DNA of 64,000 nt from Lichenibacterium ramalinae (GTDB lineage: Bacteria; Pseudomonadota; Alphaproteobacteria; Rhizobiales; Beijerinckiaceae). The notes under the pieces are model-generated. The model ran no database searches, had not been told where the DNA came from, and saw only the letters and a program-made list of their open reading frames with translations. This document shows positions 1-8,735 of the stretch, piece after piece. The stretch lies in NCBI RefSeq assembly GCF_004137085.1, contig NZ_QYBC01000018.1:1-64000 (forward strand), written 5' to 3'. The position numbers and the translations under genes are program-made. Numbering within the stretch: the stretch's first letter is position 1; each line of letters opens with the position of its first letter.

Positions 1-1
1 G

Positions 2-196
2 GCAGACCGACGCGAGGGGGACGACCAGCCAACCATACCAAAAGCCAAAAGGGCCGTTAAGTCCGACAAGCTGCTAGAGGCGTTTGCTGAGGGATATTTC
101 CGGGCAACTGCCGCTCTCACAGATTCGCGGCCTCCTGCGGAGGATCGTCAAGAATCGCCTCACCCCGACCCTGACCAGCCAAGCTTCTTCGATTAG
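2..196 (+). CDS. C-terminal end of an unidentified gene running in from the left edge
   Basis: An open frame enters from the left edge and ends at a TAG at 194-196, giving about 64 residues. The peptide is hydrophilic: a Lys/Arg-rich stretch (KAKRAVKSDKLLEAF), then an acidic, proline-rich tail ending DPDQPSFFD. Composition and the helical middle look like a real protein end rather than random frame, but I do not recognise the family and no start codon is in view. A competing frame stops at 58-60. The surrounding 450 bases are visibly less GC-rich than the rest of the window. Confidence 0.45.
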   Translation, partial: ADRREGDDQPTIPKAKRAVKSDKLLEAFAEGYFRATAALTDSRPPAEDRQESPHPDPDQPSFFD

Positions 197-455
197 GTAT
201 GCCCGGCAGCGCCGCGTCGTCTCTATCAGCCATATTTTTTGGCATGCCAGAACAGCCCTGAGGTAACAGCTACCAGCTGAGCGATCGTCGATTGCCGAGC
301 CCTTCGATGCTGGCGCGAACGCCTTCCGTGAGGGAGTGCAGAAGTTTAAAGGTGATTTTGGTGGCAAGCGAGCCAACCTTGCCAAGGCTCGCCATGGGTC
401 CTTCCCACCCCGCCCCCCTCCGGCCCATAACCTGCATGGCCTGCACGGGGGAATC
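197..455. other. Gene-free, lower-GC intergenic stretch
   Basis: No convincing gene is seen here. The sequence has local AT-rich patches, for example a run of six T near 235, which contrast with the roughly 70% GC around it. A purine-rich GGGGGA at 446-451 is a plausible ribosome binding site for the kinase gene starting at 456. The part around 300-400 faintly recalls the interspersed palindromic repeats described elsewhere in the window, but too weakly to call. Confidence 0.4.
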
Positions 456-3400
456 ATGACCGGACGCCAACGCATCCTGCCCGTCAGGCGCGACTACAAT
501 CGCTGGGTCGCCGACGAGACGCTGGAAGACTTCGCGCTGCGCTTCACCGCCAAGGCGGCGCGGCGCTGGTCGTCGTCGCGCGTGTCGCAGACGGCGCTCG
601 GCGCCATCTCGTTCCTGGCGCTGGAAGCCATCGGGGGCAGCGTCACCCTCACCTACGGCTTCACCAACGTGCTGGCCGCCACGCTCGTGGTGGGCCTCGT
701 GCTCTTCGTCACCGGGCTGCCCGTCAGCATCGTGGCGGCGCGCTACGGGGTCGACGTCGACCTGCTGACCCGGGGCGCCGGCTTCGGCTACATCGGCTCC
801 ACCGTCACGTCGCTGGTCTACGCCACCTTCACCTTCATGCTCTTCGCCATCGAGGGGTCGATCATGGCGAGCGCGCTGAAGCTCGTCTTCGGCGTGCCGC
901 TGCCGCTCGGCTACCTCGTCAGCGCCCTCGCCGTCATCCCCCTGGTGACGCATGGCATCAGCTGGATCAGCCGCTTCCAGCTGCTCACCCAGCCGCTGTG
1001 GATCGGGCTGAACCTGCTGCCCGTGGGCTTCATCGCGCTGCACGACTGGCCGGCCGTCGCGGCCTGGACGCGCTTCGGCGGGCTCGGCGTGCCGGAGGGG
1101 GCCGGGGGGTTCGACCTCCTGAAGTTCGGCGGCGCCGCCTCCGTCATCCTGGCGCTGATGCCGCAGATCGGCGAGCAGGTGGACGTGCTGCGCTTCCTCC
1201 CCGCCCGGCCGGCGCCGGGCCGCGCGGCCCGCGCCTGGTGGCTGTCGCTGCTCGCCGCCGGCCCGGGCTGGATCGTGCTCGGCGCCCCGAAGCTGCTGTT
1301 CGGCTCGCTGCTCGCCGTGCTGGCGCTGCGCGCCGGCGTCGGGCCCGGCCATGCCGCCGACCCGGCCGAGATGTACCGCATCGCCTTCGGCCACGTGCTC
1401 GGCAGCCCCGAGGCGGTGGCGCTGCTCACGGCGGGCTTCGTCGTGGTGTCGCAGCTGAAGATCAACGTCATGAACGCCTATGCGGGCTCGCTCGCCTGGT
1501 CCAACGTGTTCTCGCGCGTCACCCACTCGCATCCCGGCCGGGTGGTGTGGCTGGTGTTCAACGTCGCCATCGCGCTGCTGCTGATGGAACTCGGCATCTA
1601 TGCGGCGCTGGAGCGCATCCTGTCGCTCTTCGCCGTGGTGGCGGTGGCGTGGCTCGGCGCCGTGGTGGCGGACCTCGCCGTCAACAAGCCGCTCGGCCTG
1701 TCGCCGCCCGGCATCGAGTTCAAGCGCGCCCACCTCTACGACATCAACCCCGTGGGCTGCGGCGCCATGGCGCTGGCGACGCTCGTCGCCCTGCTGGCGG
1801 CGGCGGGCCTGTTCGGCGAGGCCGCGGCGGCGCTGGCGCCCTTCGTGGCGCTGGGCACGGCGCTCCTCGCCGCCCCCGCCATCGCGGCGCTGACGCGCGG
1901 GCGCTTCTACCTCGCCCGCAAGCCCCGGGCCTCCTGGGGGGCGCTGCCGACGATCGCCTGTTCCATCTGCGCCCACCCGTTCGAGCCCGAGGACATGGCG
2001 CATTGCCCGGCCTATGCCGGCCCCATCTGCTCGCTGTGCTGCTCGCTCGACGCGCGCTGCGGCGACCTGTGCCGGCCGCGCGCCACCGCGCTGGCGCAGG
2101 GCACGGCGGCCCTGAAAGCCCTGCTGCCGCGGCGCTGGGGCCTGCGGGTCAGCCGCCCCGCCGTGCAGTTCGGCCTCACCTTCCTGTGCTTCGTCGCCGT
2201 GGTCAGCCTCGTGGTGCTGCTCATCCACGTCGGCGCCGCCGCCACGGGCCCGGACATCCGGCCGGTGATCGACCGCACGCTGGTGGCGGCCTTCGCCATC
2301 CTGTGCATCGTATCGGGCGTGCTGGCCTGGTTCTTCACCCTGGCGGGGGAAAGCCGCCGCGCCGCCCAGGACGAATCCGCCCGCCAGACGGCCCTGCTGC
2401 TGCAGGAGATCGACGCCCACCGCCGCACCGATGCCGAGCTGCAGCGGGCGCGGGACCGGGCCGAGGCGGCGAATTCCGCCAAGAGCCGCTACGTGGTGGG
2501 CCTCAGCCACGAGCTGCGCACCCCGCTCAACGCCGTGCTGGGCTACGCGCAGCTGCTGGAGCGCGACGGCGACCTGCCGCCGGCGCGCCAGAACGGCGTG
2601 CGGGTGATCCGCCGCTCGGCCGAGCACCTGTCCGGCCTCATCGACGGGCTGCTCGACGTGTCCAAGATCGAGGCCGGCCGCCTGCAGATCCGCGCCGACC
2701 CGGTCCGCACGGCCGAGTTCTTCGCCGGCCTCGTCGACATGGTGCGGCTGCAGGCCTCGGCGAAGGGCCTCGCCTTCCGCGTCGCCGGGCTCGACCTGCT
2801 GCCCCCCGTGGTGCGGACGGACGAGAAGCGGCTGCGGCAGGTGCTCATCAACCTCCTGTCCAACGCCATCAAGTTCACGCCCGCCGGCCACGTCGCCCTC
2901 ACGGTGGCGTTCCGCAACCAGGTCGCCACGCTCGACGTGTCCGACAGCGGCCCGGGCGTCGCCGCCGAGGACCGGGCCCGCATCTTCGAGCCCTTCGACC
3001 GCGGCCCCCAGGCCCGGGCCGATGCCGTGCCGGGCCTCGGCCTCGGCCTCACCATCACGAGGCTCCTCGCCGAGCTGATGGGCGGCGACATCGCCGTGCT
3101 GGACCCCCCGGCGGGCGGCGGCGGCGCGCTGTTCCGGCTGCGGCTGATGCTGGCGGCCGCCGCCGCGCCCGCCCTCGCGGCGGCGCCCCGCGCCGTGTCG
3201 GGCTATCGCGGGCGCCGCCGCACCCTCATGGTGGTGGACGACGACCCCGAGCAGCCGGTGCTGCTCCGCGCCATCCTGGAGCCGCTCGGCTTCGCCCTGC
3301 TCAGCGCCCGCGACGGGCCGACCTGCCTGTCGCTGCTCGCCGACGTCGCGCCCGACCTCTTCGTGCTCGACGTGTCCATGCCCGGCATGGACGGCTGGAC

Positions 3401-3845
3401 GCTGGCCCACGCCGTGCGGGCCCGCGGGCTCGACGCCCCGATCCTCATGATGTCGGCCAACCTCGGCGAAGTGTCGCCGGCCGGCGGGGCCGCGGCGGGC
3501 GAGGACGCCGACCACGACGCCGTGCTGCCGAAGCCCTTCGACCTCGCCCGGCTCATCGACAGCCTCGGCACCCTGCTGGCGCTCGACTGGATCGAGGGCC
3601 CGCCCGCGCCCCCGCCGCCGACACGGCCGGCGGCGGCGCGGGACCCCGATCCCGCCGACGTCGCGGAGCTCCGGCGCCTCGCCTCCATCGGCTACGTGCG
3701 CGGCCTCGAGGCCAAGCTCGCCGCCATGGCGGGGGACCCGGCCCAGGGCGCGCTGGTGGCGGCGCTGCGCGAGCGGGTGGGGCGCTTCGACCTCGACGGG
3801 CTGGCGGCGCTGCTCGACGGCGCGGGCGCGGAGGCCGCCTCGTGA
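456..3845 (+). CDS. Hybrid sensor histidine kinase with N-terminal NCS1-type permease domain
   Basis: This 1129-residue protein has three parts. Residues about 25-495 form a polytopic domain resembling NCS1 (purine/cytosine permease) carriers. A cysteine cluster follows (C502, C505, C517, C525, C528, C529, C535, C539), then two more membrane segments near 570-640. The C-terminal half is a hybrid kinase: HisKA with phospho-acceptor H685 in SHELRTPLN, an HATPase domain (NLLSNAIKF, DSGPG) and a receiver with acceptor D972 in VLDVSMPGMDGW. A short tail follows. It probably senses, and may transport, a small solute at the inner membrane and relays phosphate to the next gene product. ATG 456 is preferred because GGGGGA lies just upstream and the extension to 336 is proline- and arginine-rich. 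The stop overlaps the next start (GTGA), so the pair is translationally coupled. Solute identity is unknown. Confidence 0.88.
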   Translation: MTGRQRILPVRRDYNRWVADETLEDFALRFTAKAARRWSSSRVSQTALGAISFLALEAIGGSVTLTYGFTNVLAATLVVGLVLFVTGLPVSIVAARYGVDVDLLTRGAGFGYIGSTVTSLVYATFTFMLFAIEGSIMASALKLVFGVPLPLGYLVSALAVIPLVTHGISWISRFQLLTQPLWIGLNLLPVGFIALHDWPAVAAWTRFGGLGVPEGAGGFDLLKFGGAASVILALMPQIGEQVDVLRFLPARPAPGRAARAWWLSLLAAGPGWIVLGAPKLLFGSLLAVLALRAGVGPGHAADPAEMYRIAFGHVLGSPEAVALLTAGFVVVSQLKINVMNAYAGSLAWSNVFSRVTHSHPGRVVWLVFNVAIALLLMELGIYAALERILSLFAVVAVAWLGAVVADLAVNKPLGLSPPGIEFKRAHLYDINPVGCGAMALATLVALLAAAGLFGEAAAALAPFVALGTALLAAPAIAALTRGRFYLARKPRASWGALPTIACSICAHPFEPEDMAHCPAYAGPICSLCCSLDARCGDLCRPRATALAQGTAALKALLPRRWGLRVSRPAVQFGLTFLCFVAVVSLVVLLIHVGAAATGPDIRPVIDRTLVAAFAILCIVSGVLAWFFTLAGESRRAAQDESARQTALLLQEIDAHRRTDAELQRARDRAEAANSAKSRYVVGLSHELRTPLNAVLGYAQLLERDGDLPPARQNGVRVIRRSAEHLSGLIDGLLDVSKIEAGRLQIRADPVRTAEFFAGLVDMVRLQASAKGLAFRVAGLDLLPPVVRTDEKRLRQVLINLLSNAIKFTPAGHVALTVAFRNQVATLDVSDSGPGVAAEDRARIFEPFDRGPQARADAVPGLGLGLTITRLLAELMGGDIAVLDPPAGGGGALFRLRLMLAAAAAPALAAAPRAVSGYRGRRRTLMVVDDDPEQPVLLRAILEPLGFALLSARDGPTCLSLLADVAPDLFVLDVSMPGMDGWTLAHAVRARGLDAPILMMSANLGEVSPAGGAAAGEDADHDAVLPKPFDLARLIDSLGTLLALDWIEGPPAPPPPTRPAAARDPDPADVAELRRLASIGYVRGLEAKLAAMAGDPAQGALVAALRERVGRFDLDGLAALLDGAGAEAAS

Positions 3846-4804
3846 GCCTTCCTCCGGCCGGCGGCCCCACCCCGGGCGGCCCCGCCCCGGGCGACACCAC
3901 CCCGGGCGGCACCGTGGCGCTGCGCGACACCGTGCTGGTCGTCGACGACACGCCCGACACGCTGGGCTTCCTCACCGAAGCCCTGGAGCGGGCCGGCATC
4001 ACGGCGCTGGTCGCCACCGGAGGCCCGCAGGCGCTGGCCCTGGTCGGCCGCCTCGTGCCCGACCTCGTGCTGCTCGACGCCATGATGCCGGGGATGGACG
4101 GGTTCGAAACCTGCCGCCGCCTCAAGGCCGGCCCCGCCGCCCACGTGCCGGTGATCTTCATGACGGCGCTCAGCGACACCGAACACGTGGTGGCGGGCCT
4201 CGATGCCGGCGGCGTCGACTACGTCACCAAGCCCATTCGCCTCGACGAACTCCTGGCCCGCATCCGCGTCCACCTCGCCAACGCCCGGGCGGCGCGGAGT
4301 GCCCGGGCGGCGCTCGACACCTCCGGCGCCGCGCTGGTGGCGGTCGACGGCGCCGGCGCGCTGCTGTGGTCGACGCCCGGCGCCGCCGCCATGCTCCGCG
4401 CCGCCTGGCCGGAGGACGGGGCGTTGCCGGCCGGCCTCCCGGCGCGGCTCGCCGCCGGCCGCGACGCGCCCGGGCCCGTGACGGCGGCCGGGGCCGACGG
4501 CCGCCCGGCGCTGCGCTTCGCCCATCTCGGGGCGGCGGCGCCGGGGGAAACGCTGTTCCGCCTGAGCCTCCACGACGCCCGGCCCGACGAAGCCGTGCTA
4601 CAGGGGCGCTTTCCCCTCACGGCGCGCGAGGCCGAGGTGCTGCTGTGGCTGGCCCGCGGCAAGAGCAACCGCGACATCGCCGCCATCCTCGATCTCGCGC
4701 CCCGCACGGTGAACAAGCACCTCGAGACGGTCTTCGCCAAGCTCGGCGTCGAGAACCGCGCCTCGGCGGCCGTGCTGGCGACGCGGGCGCTGGGGGAGCG
4801 GTGA
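3842..4804 (+). CDS. LuxR-family response regulator, partner of the permease-kinase
   Basis: The 320-residue protein has an N-terminal receiver (VLVVDDTPDT; acceptor D79 in VLLDAMMPGMDG; conserved K in VTKPI). A middle segment of about 120 residues, poorly conserved in appearance, follows. The C-terminus is a LuxR-type helix-turn-helix (LTAREAEVLLWLARGKSN, then RTVNKHLETVFAKLGVENR). It should bind DNA once phosphorylated by the upstream hybrid kinase. The GTG start at 3842 shares four bases with the kinase stop. The first 25 residues are Gly/Pro/Thr repeats, so a later start is possible, but no better codon is seen before the receiver. No target operon is evident beside it. Confidence 0.9.
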   Translation: MSLPPAGGPTPGGPAPGDTTPGGTVALRDTVLVVDDTPDTLGFLTEALERAGITALVATGGPQALALVGRLVPDLVLLDAMMPGMDGFETCRRLKAGPAAHVPVIFMTALSDTEHVVAGLDAGGVDYVTKPIRLDELLARIRVHLANARAARSARAALDTSGAALVAVDGAGALLWSTPGAAAMLRAAWPEDGALPAGLPARLAAGRDAPGPVTAAGADGRPALRFAHLGAAAPGETLFRLSLHDARPDEAVLQGRFPLTAREAEVLLWLARGKSNRDIAAILDLAPRTVNKHLETVFAKLGVENRASAAVLATRALGER

Positions 4805-4874
4805 GGCGCCGCGTGGGTCGATTCCCCACCCGCGAACCTGTATCGCTTCCCCGCCGACCCAGGGGAGCCCGCCG

Positions 4875-5297
4875 GTGATCAGGATCACGGAGCGCATCGC
4901 GCTCGACGACGACGAAGTGCAGGAGGAGTTCCTGCGCGCCTCGGGCGCGGGCGGGCAGAACGTCAACAAGGTCGAGACGGCGGTGCAGCTCCGCTTCGAC
5001 GTGCGTGGCTCGCCGAACCTGCCGGAAGGCGTGCGGGAACGGCTGGCCCGGCTGGCGGGCCGGCGGCTGACCAAGGACGGCGTGCTGGTCCTGTCGGCCC
5101 AGCGCTTCCGCACCCAGGAGCGCAACCGCGCCGACGCGCTGGCGCGATTCGTCGCCCTGGTCCAGGAGGCCGCGGTGCCGCCGCCACCGCCGCGGCGGCC
5201 GACCCGTCCCACCCTCGGGTCGAAGAAGCGCCGGCTCGAGGGCAAGCGAATCAGGGGGGACGTCAAGGCGATGCGGGGGCGGCCCGAGGGCGACTGA
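4875..5297 (+). CDS. arfB: Alternative ribosome-rescue factor ArfB (peptidyl-tRNA hydrolase, YaeJ-type)
   Basis: This 140-residue protein carries the release-factor catalytic loop GAGGQNVNKVETAVQLRF near residues 24-41, with the GGQ that enters the peptidyl-transferase centre. It also has the basic C-terminal tail (KKRRLEGKRIRGDVKAMR) that ArfB places in the empty mRNA channel of stalled ribosomes. Length and domain order match ArfB and exclude a full release factor, because no codon-recognition domain is present. The start is GTG 4875, following GGGGAG at 4862-4867. It lies 70 bases after the response regulator and is probably transcribed separately. Confidence 0.93.
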   Translation: MIRITERIALDDDEVQEEFLRASGAGGQNVNKVETAVQLRFDVRGSPNLPEGVRERLARLAGRRLTKDGVLVLSAQRFRTQERNRADALARFVALVQEAAVPPPPPRRPTRPTLGSKKRRLEGKRIRGDVKAMRGRPEGD

Positions 5298-5421
5298 GCC
5301 GGCATTGTGTCAAAAAGCGCCCAGTCCCGCCGTATTTTACCATGATGCGGCGCGCTAATAGAACAAAAAGTGGCAGAACGTCATCTTACCGGGCGAAGGT
5401 AGCTCGCAAGCAGGTGGTGAC

Positions 5422-5673
5422 GTGCTGGATGAGACGAAGGTTGGGCGGCCGCCGGTCGAACTCGTCGGCGGGGAAGATGCGGTCCTGACGGCGCTTCGTC
5501 GCCTGTCGGCGCTGGAGGACCGCGGCGTCACGGCCTTCGAGGTCGCCGAGGCGTTGGGGACCGACAGCGGCCGGGTGCGGGCCGAACTCGGCTCGCTGCT
5601 CCGCAAGGCCCTGGTGCGCTGCGAGGGCCTGGTCGGCGATCCGGGCGTCGCCTGCTGGCGCCCCGTCTTCTGA
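5422..5673 (+). CDS. Small winged-helix-like protein, function unknown
   Basis: This predicted 83-residue protein starts at GTG 5422. The middle (LTALRRLSALEDRGVTAFEVAEALGTDSGRVRAEL, read in two parts) has the spacing of a helix-turn-helix: helix, turn at G/T, recognition helix. It ends in LRKALVRCEG and WRPVF, like a winged-helix wing. No ligand or catalytic motif is visible. It is preceded by about 120 bases that are less GC-rich (TATTTTA at 5333-5339), which may hold its promoter. A small regulator or toxin-antitoxin-like DNA-binding protein is possible; no partner gene is adjacent. Confidence 0.55.
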   Translation: MLDETKVGRPPVELVGGEDAVLTALRRLSALEDRGVTAFEVAEALGTDSGRVRAELGSLLRKALVRCEGLVGDPGVACWRPVF

Positions 5674-5801
5674 GGACGGGTGAACGCCTGCGCTTTGCCC
5701 GAGACGGCTGAGGGCGGTCCCCGTGTGCTCCGGGGGCGTCCCGCCACGCTCCCGGTCCCGTCACCGACCCGGCATGGTGCCTGCCCCGCCGGTCGCGCCC
5801 G

Positions 5802-7793
5802 TCACGCCGGGGCGTCGTGGAAGGCGAAGTCCTGCCGATTGTGCTGGAGCTGCGCCTTGGTGATGCCGGTGAGGCGGATCGAATCGCCCGACGTGGGGTC
5901 GACGATGCGCACCCCGCCCGACACGTTCTGGGTGTGGCGCAGGATGTCGGCGATGGAATTGGCGAAATCGGCGCCGGGCAGGCTGATCGTGTCGTGGTCG
6001 GCCCCGTTGAGCCTGAACGCGTTCAGCACGTCGGCCCCGTATCCCGGATCGAACACGAAGGTCGTCGCCGCCATGCCGTGCACCTGGAACGTGTCGCGGT
6101 AACCGGACGCGATCGTGTGCCCCGGCGACGTGATGTCGACGGTCCGCGAGCCGTTCCGGTTCGTCACGGCGGTGAAGCCCGGGTCCGAGGCGCCGGCATC
6201 GGCCGCGACCGCCGTGCTGGCGGTGGCGGTCGATGCCGCGAGCAGCGACGCGCCGCCCGCGCTCGTCGCACCGAGCGGCACCGCCGATACGTCCGTGCCG
6301 GTCGTCGTGGTCGTGCTGGCGACCGTGGCGGCGGCCGTGCTGGCGACCGTGGGGGTGGTCGCCGCCCCCAGTGACGAGGCCGCAGGCGTCGATGCGGTCG
6401 TCGACGCGGACGTCTGCGCCGAAACCGCCGGGGCCACCTGGGCGGTGGCAACGGTCTGGATCGCCGCCGCCTGCGCCCCGCCGCTCGACACCGGTGCCGA
6501 GGCTGCCGCGCCGAGCGTCGGCCCCACCGCGATGATCAGGGGGTGGTCGGTGACCGACACCGCCACCGTGCTGGTGGCGCCATAGGTGGCGATCGGCGTC
6601 GAGCCGAGCAGGGGATCGTAGACCGACACGGCGTGGAGGCCACCGAGCCCCACCGTCACGGTTTCGGTCGGCGCCGCGACCTCGGCGTGGTTGCTCCACA
6701 GGGTCGGTTCCGCCCACACCACGATGTCGGTGGTGCCGTCCGATTTGGCGACCTCCAGGCTGTTCCCGGTCTGCGGCAGGCCCGTCAGCGTGTAGGGCAG
6801 GGGCGTCGGCGTGAAGGTGTGGGCCGAAGCGCCCGTGTCGGCCAGGATGGCGGTGAGGTTGTGGATGCCGGTGGCGGCGAGCTTGGGGGCGTTGGCGGTG
6901 TCGAACAGGCCGTAGCCGGCGTTGCCCTGCGGCGAGCCCGTCGCATACGCGTCCATCAACTCGTAGAGGTAGGTCGCCGAGGCGCCGTCCTTGGCCGTGT
7001 CCATCAGCAGGTCGAGCGTGTATTTGCCCTGCACGGTGGCGTCGACGCCGTTCACGTCGGAAAGCTTCGTCGTATAGCCGGTCTCGGTATAGACGAACGG
7101 CCCCTTGGTGCCGGGTTCGTTCCGCAAAGCCATGCCGGGGTCCACCCAATAGGCGGGCGCCCCCCCGTTCTGGGGGTAGGGATGCTGGGTATCGAAGTCG
7201 GCGAGCCCCGACGTCGTGCTGGGGTCGGGCCCCGCCCCGAAGCCCACGGTGCTGTAGCCGGTGAAATAGTCGACCTTGACGCCCGGCAGACGCGGGTCGG
7301 CCTTCACGGTCTGGTACAGGTAGCGCTGCAACGCGACCGCGCCGTCGAGCCCGCCCTGGCCGTTGAAGGTGAGCGTCCCGTTGTTGATCTCGTTCGGGCC
7401 CTCGATCGCGTCGACGCTCCCCGGCACCGCCGCGGCCAGCGCCTCGATCTTGCCGAGCGTATACTGGATCGAGGCCGTGGTGGAGGTGCCGCCGCCCACC
7501 ACGAAGGTGAAGGTGATGCCGGCCCTGGCCAGGGCGATGTAGGACGACAGCGGGGCGGAGCCGTTCTCGCCGTCCGAGATGCCGTCGCGGACCTTCTTCA
7601 CGCCGAGGGCGGCGAGGTCGGCGGCTATGTTGCCGACGTTGGCGTAGCCGCCGTCCGTGTAGGCGATATGGGTGTCGACCCCAATGCCGCCGAGTACGTC
7701 GGCCGCCCGCATGGCCGCCGTCCCGGCCTGGATCGTCGCAGTGTCGCTGGTTGCCAAGACCGCCCACTCACATTCGTGACACTCGGACACCAA
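5802..7793 (-). CDS. Exported TIM-barrel glycoside hydrolase (clan GH-A type) with T1SS-like C-terminal module
   Basis: Residues about 35-350 resemble clan GH-A glycosidases such as PslG/GH39-type enzymes. EGPNEINN supplies the candidate acid/base (E135) and VYTETGY the candidate nucleophile (E237). A beta-sandwich-like segment follows to about 410. Next comes a long Ala/Thr/Ser-rich linker (about 415-560). The C-terminal 90 residues (FDPGYGADVLNAF, TISLPGADF, IRLTGITKAQLQ) resemble the tails of type I-secreted calcium-binding repeat proteins. There is no N-terminal signal peptide, consistent with C-terminal secretion signals. A role in cutting or remodelling exopolysaccharide is inferred; the substrate is not shown. 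The start is uncertain: TTG 7793, GTG 7790 and ATG 7712 are in frame, and homology appears to begin near 7700. Confidence 0.75.
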   Translation of the reverse strand: MVSECHECEWAVLATSDTATIQAGTAAMRAADVLGGIGVDTHIAYTDGGYANVGNIAADLAALGVKKVRDGISDGENGSAPLSSYIALARAGITFTFVVGGGTSTTASIQYTLGKIEALAAAVPGSVDAIEGPNEINNGTLTFNGQGGLDGAVALQRYLYQTVKADPRLPGVKVDYFTGYSTVGFGAGPDPSTTSGLADFDTQHPYPQNGGAPAYWVDPGMALRNEPGTKGPFVYTETGYTTKLSDVNGVDATVQGKYTLDLLMDTAKDGASATYLYELMDAYATGSPQGNAGYGLFDTANAPKLAATGIHNLTAILADTGASAHTFTPTPLPYTLTGLPQTGNSLEVAKSDGTTDIVVWAEPTLWSNHAEVAAPTETVTVGLGGLHAVSVYDPLLGSTPIATYGATSTVAVSVTDHPLIIAVGPTLGAAASAPVSSGGAQAAAIQTVATAQVAPAVSAQTSASTTASTPAASSLGAATTPTVASTAAATVASTTTTTGTDVSAVPLGATSAGGASLLAASTATASTAVAADAGASDPGFTAVTNRNGSRTVDITSPGHTIASGYRDTFQVHGMAATTFVFDPGYGADVLNAFRLNGADHDTISLPGADFANSIADILRHTQNVSGGVRIVDPTSGDSIRLTGITKAQLQHNRQDFAFHDAPA

Positions 7794-8212
7794 CCTGGGT
7801 TAGCGCACTTAAGAAAAGAATAATTACGCTCAGTTTCACCATGGTATCGCCGTGTCGTGGCCTGCGACCTGTTGCAGGGTTAAGTAAAGTTTCACGTAAT
7901 TCTCAGAATGCCGCAGCAGAACGGCCGTGGAACCGGCCCGTCGACCGGGGAGACTGGGTCGGCATTGGCGCAAGGGAGTCGTCCTTGCGGATTGACGACG
8001 TTTCCCTTCGAGCAGGCGCGCGAGACGGGGCGGCGAGCGCAGGGTGACCTTGCGTCGCGACCCCCGGCCGGCGCTTCGCTGCCGGCTCCCTCGCCGGGAG
8101 ACGCCCGGCTGGGACGTCCGGGGGGGGCGGCGCATTTTAACCCATGTGAGTGCGGGCCGCGCGGTCGCGTGCTAGCTCCGCCGGGACGCGACCGCGACCG
8201 GGACGGCGCCGA
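7794..8212. other. Intergenic region, 419 bases, with an AT-richer core
   Basis: Bases 7800-7910 are markedly richer in A/T (AAGAAAAGAATAATTACG at 7812-7829; AAGTAAAGTTTCACGTAATT at 7884-7903). They probably contain the promoter of the minus-strand hydrolase, perhaps divergent promoters. From 7920 the sequence returns to high GC. A 102-codon open frame at 7908-8216 runs into the next gene with a GTGA overlap, but its Pro/Gly/Arg/Ser-rich translation does not look like a protein, so I do not call it. Confidence 0.4.
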
Positions 8213-8503
8213 GTGACCTCTCACGCTGCGAGGTGTTTCTTGGACCACGCGCTCCGTTCCGCACTTGACCTCACGCGCGCCATCGTCGAGGTCGCACCGC
8301 TCGATCTCGACGCGGCCGCCCTCATGGTGGACCGAATCGGGTCCCTCGGCGGCCTCCCCCTCCGCAACCAGACCCTGCAGACCGTGGCCGCCATCGATGC
8401 GGCGCGGGCCCGGGCCGACGGACGCTGCGGCGTCGTCGCCTGCTACGCCATCTTCACCCTCGTGGCGGCAGCCGAGGGCATGCTGGTGAGACGTTCTCAT
8501 TGA
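8213..8503 (+). CDS. Small hypothetical protein
   Basis: From GTG 8213 this would be a 96-residue, Ala/Leu-rich, mostly helical protein. Segments such as LDHALRSALDLTRAIVEV and ADGRCGVVACYAIFTLVAAAEG suggest a compact helical fold with one moderately hydrophobic stretch near the end, possibly membrane associated. GTG is chosen because the frame upstream of it is arginine-rich and unlike coding sequence. TTG 8240 is an alternative. No family is recognised and no operon partner is clear; the diguanylate cyclase begins about 230 bases downstream. Confidence 0.45.
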   Translation: MTSHAARCFLDHALRSALDLTRAIVEVAPLDLDAAALMVDRIGSLGGLPLRNQTLQTVAAIDAARARADGRCGVVACYAIFTLVAAAEGMLVRRSH

Positions 8504-8735
8504 GAGCCGGGCACGGGCCGGGGCTCGACCTCCGTCGCCCGCAACGGAATCCGGGAGCTTCGGCCTCGTCCTGCGGCGAAGCCTGAAACAGGCCAAGGTT
8601 AGGCCGGCCCGTCACGGGACGACGCCAGGGTTTTCACCCTGTTGTGGACCGGGTGACGAAAGGCGAAGAAGCGCCAGCATAGGATAAGACGAGTTTCACC
8701 TTTTTGACCTGTACTCCGCCGCAAGGGGGAGCAGG

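Noticed and set aside
300-410. Possible fifth copy of the interspersed palindromic repeat
   Set aside because: Only scattered short matches to the best copy; the hairpin arms are not preserved.
270-4804. Very long open frames (over 1000 codons) antisense to, or out of frame with, the permease-kinase gene; similar ones lie opposite many other genes
   Set aside because: In DNA this GC-rich, stop codons are rare in the other frames. Their translations are Arg/Gly/Ala/His-rich with no domain, while the called frames show full motifs.
7908-8216. 102-codon frame overlapping the next gene by GTGA
   Set aside because: The translation is Pro/Gly/Ser/Arg-rich without secondary-structure pattern; the overlap alone is weak evidence.
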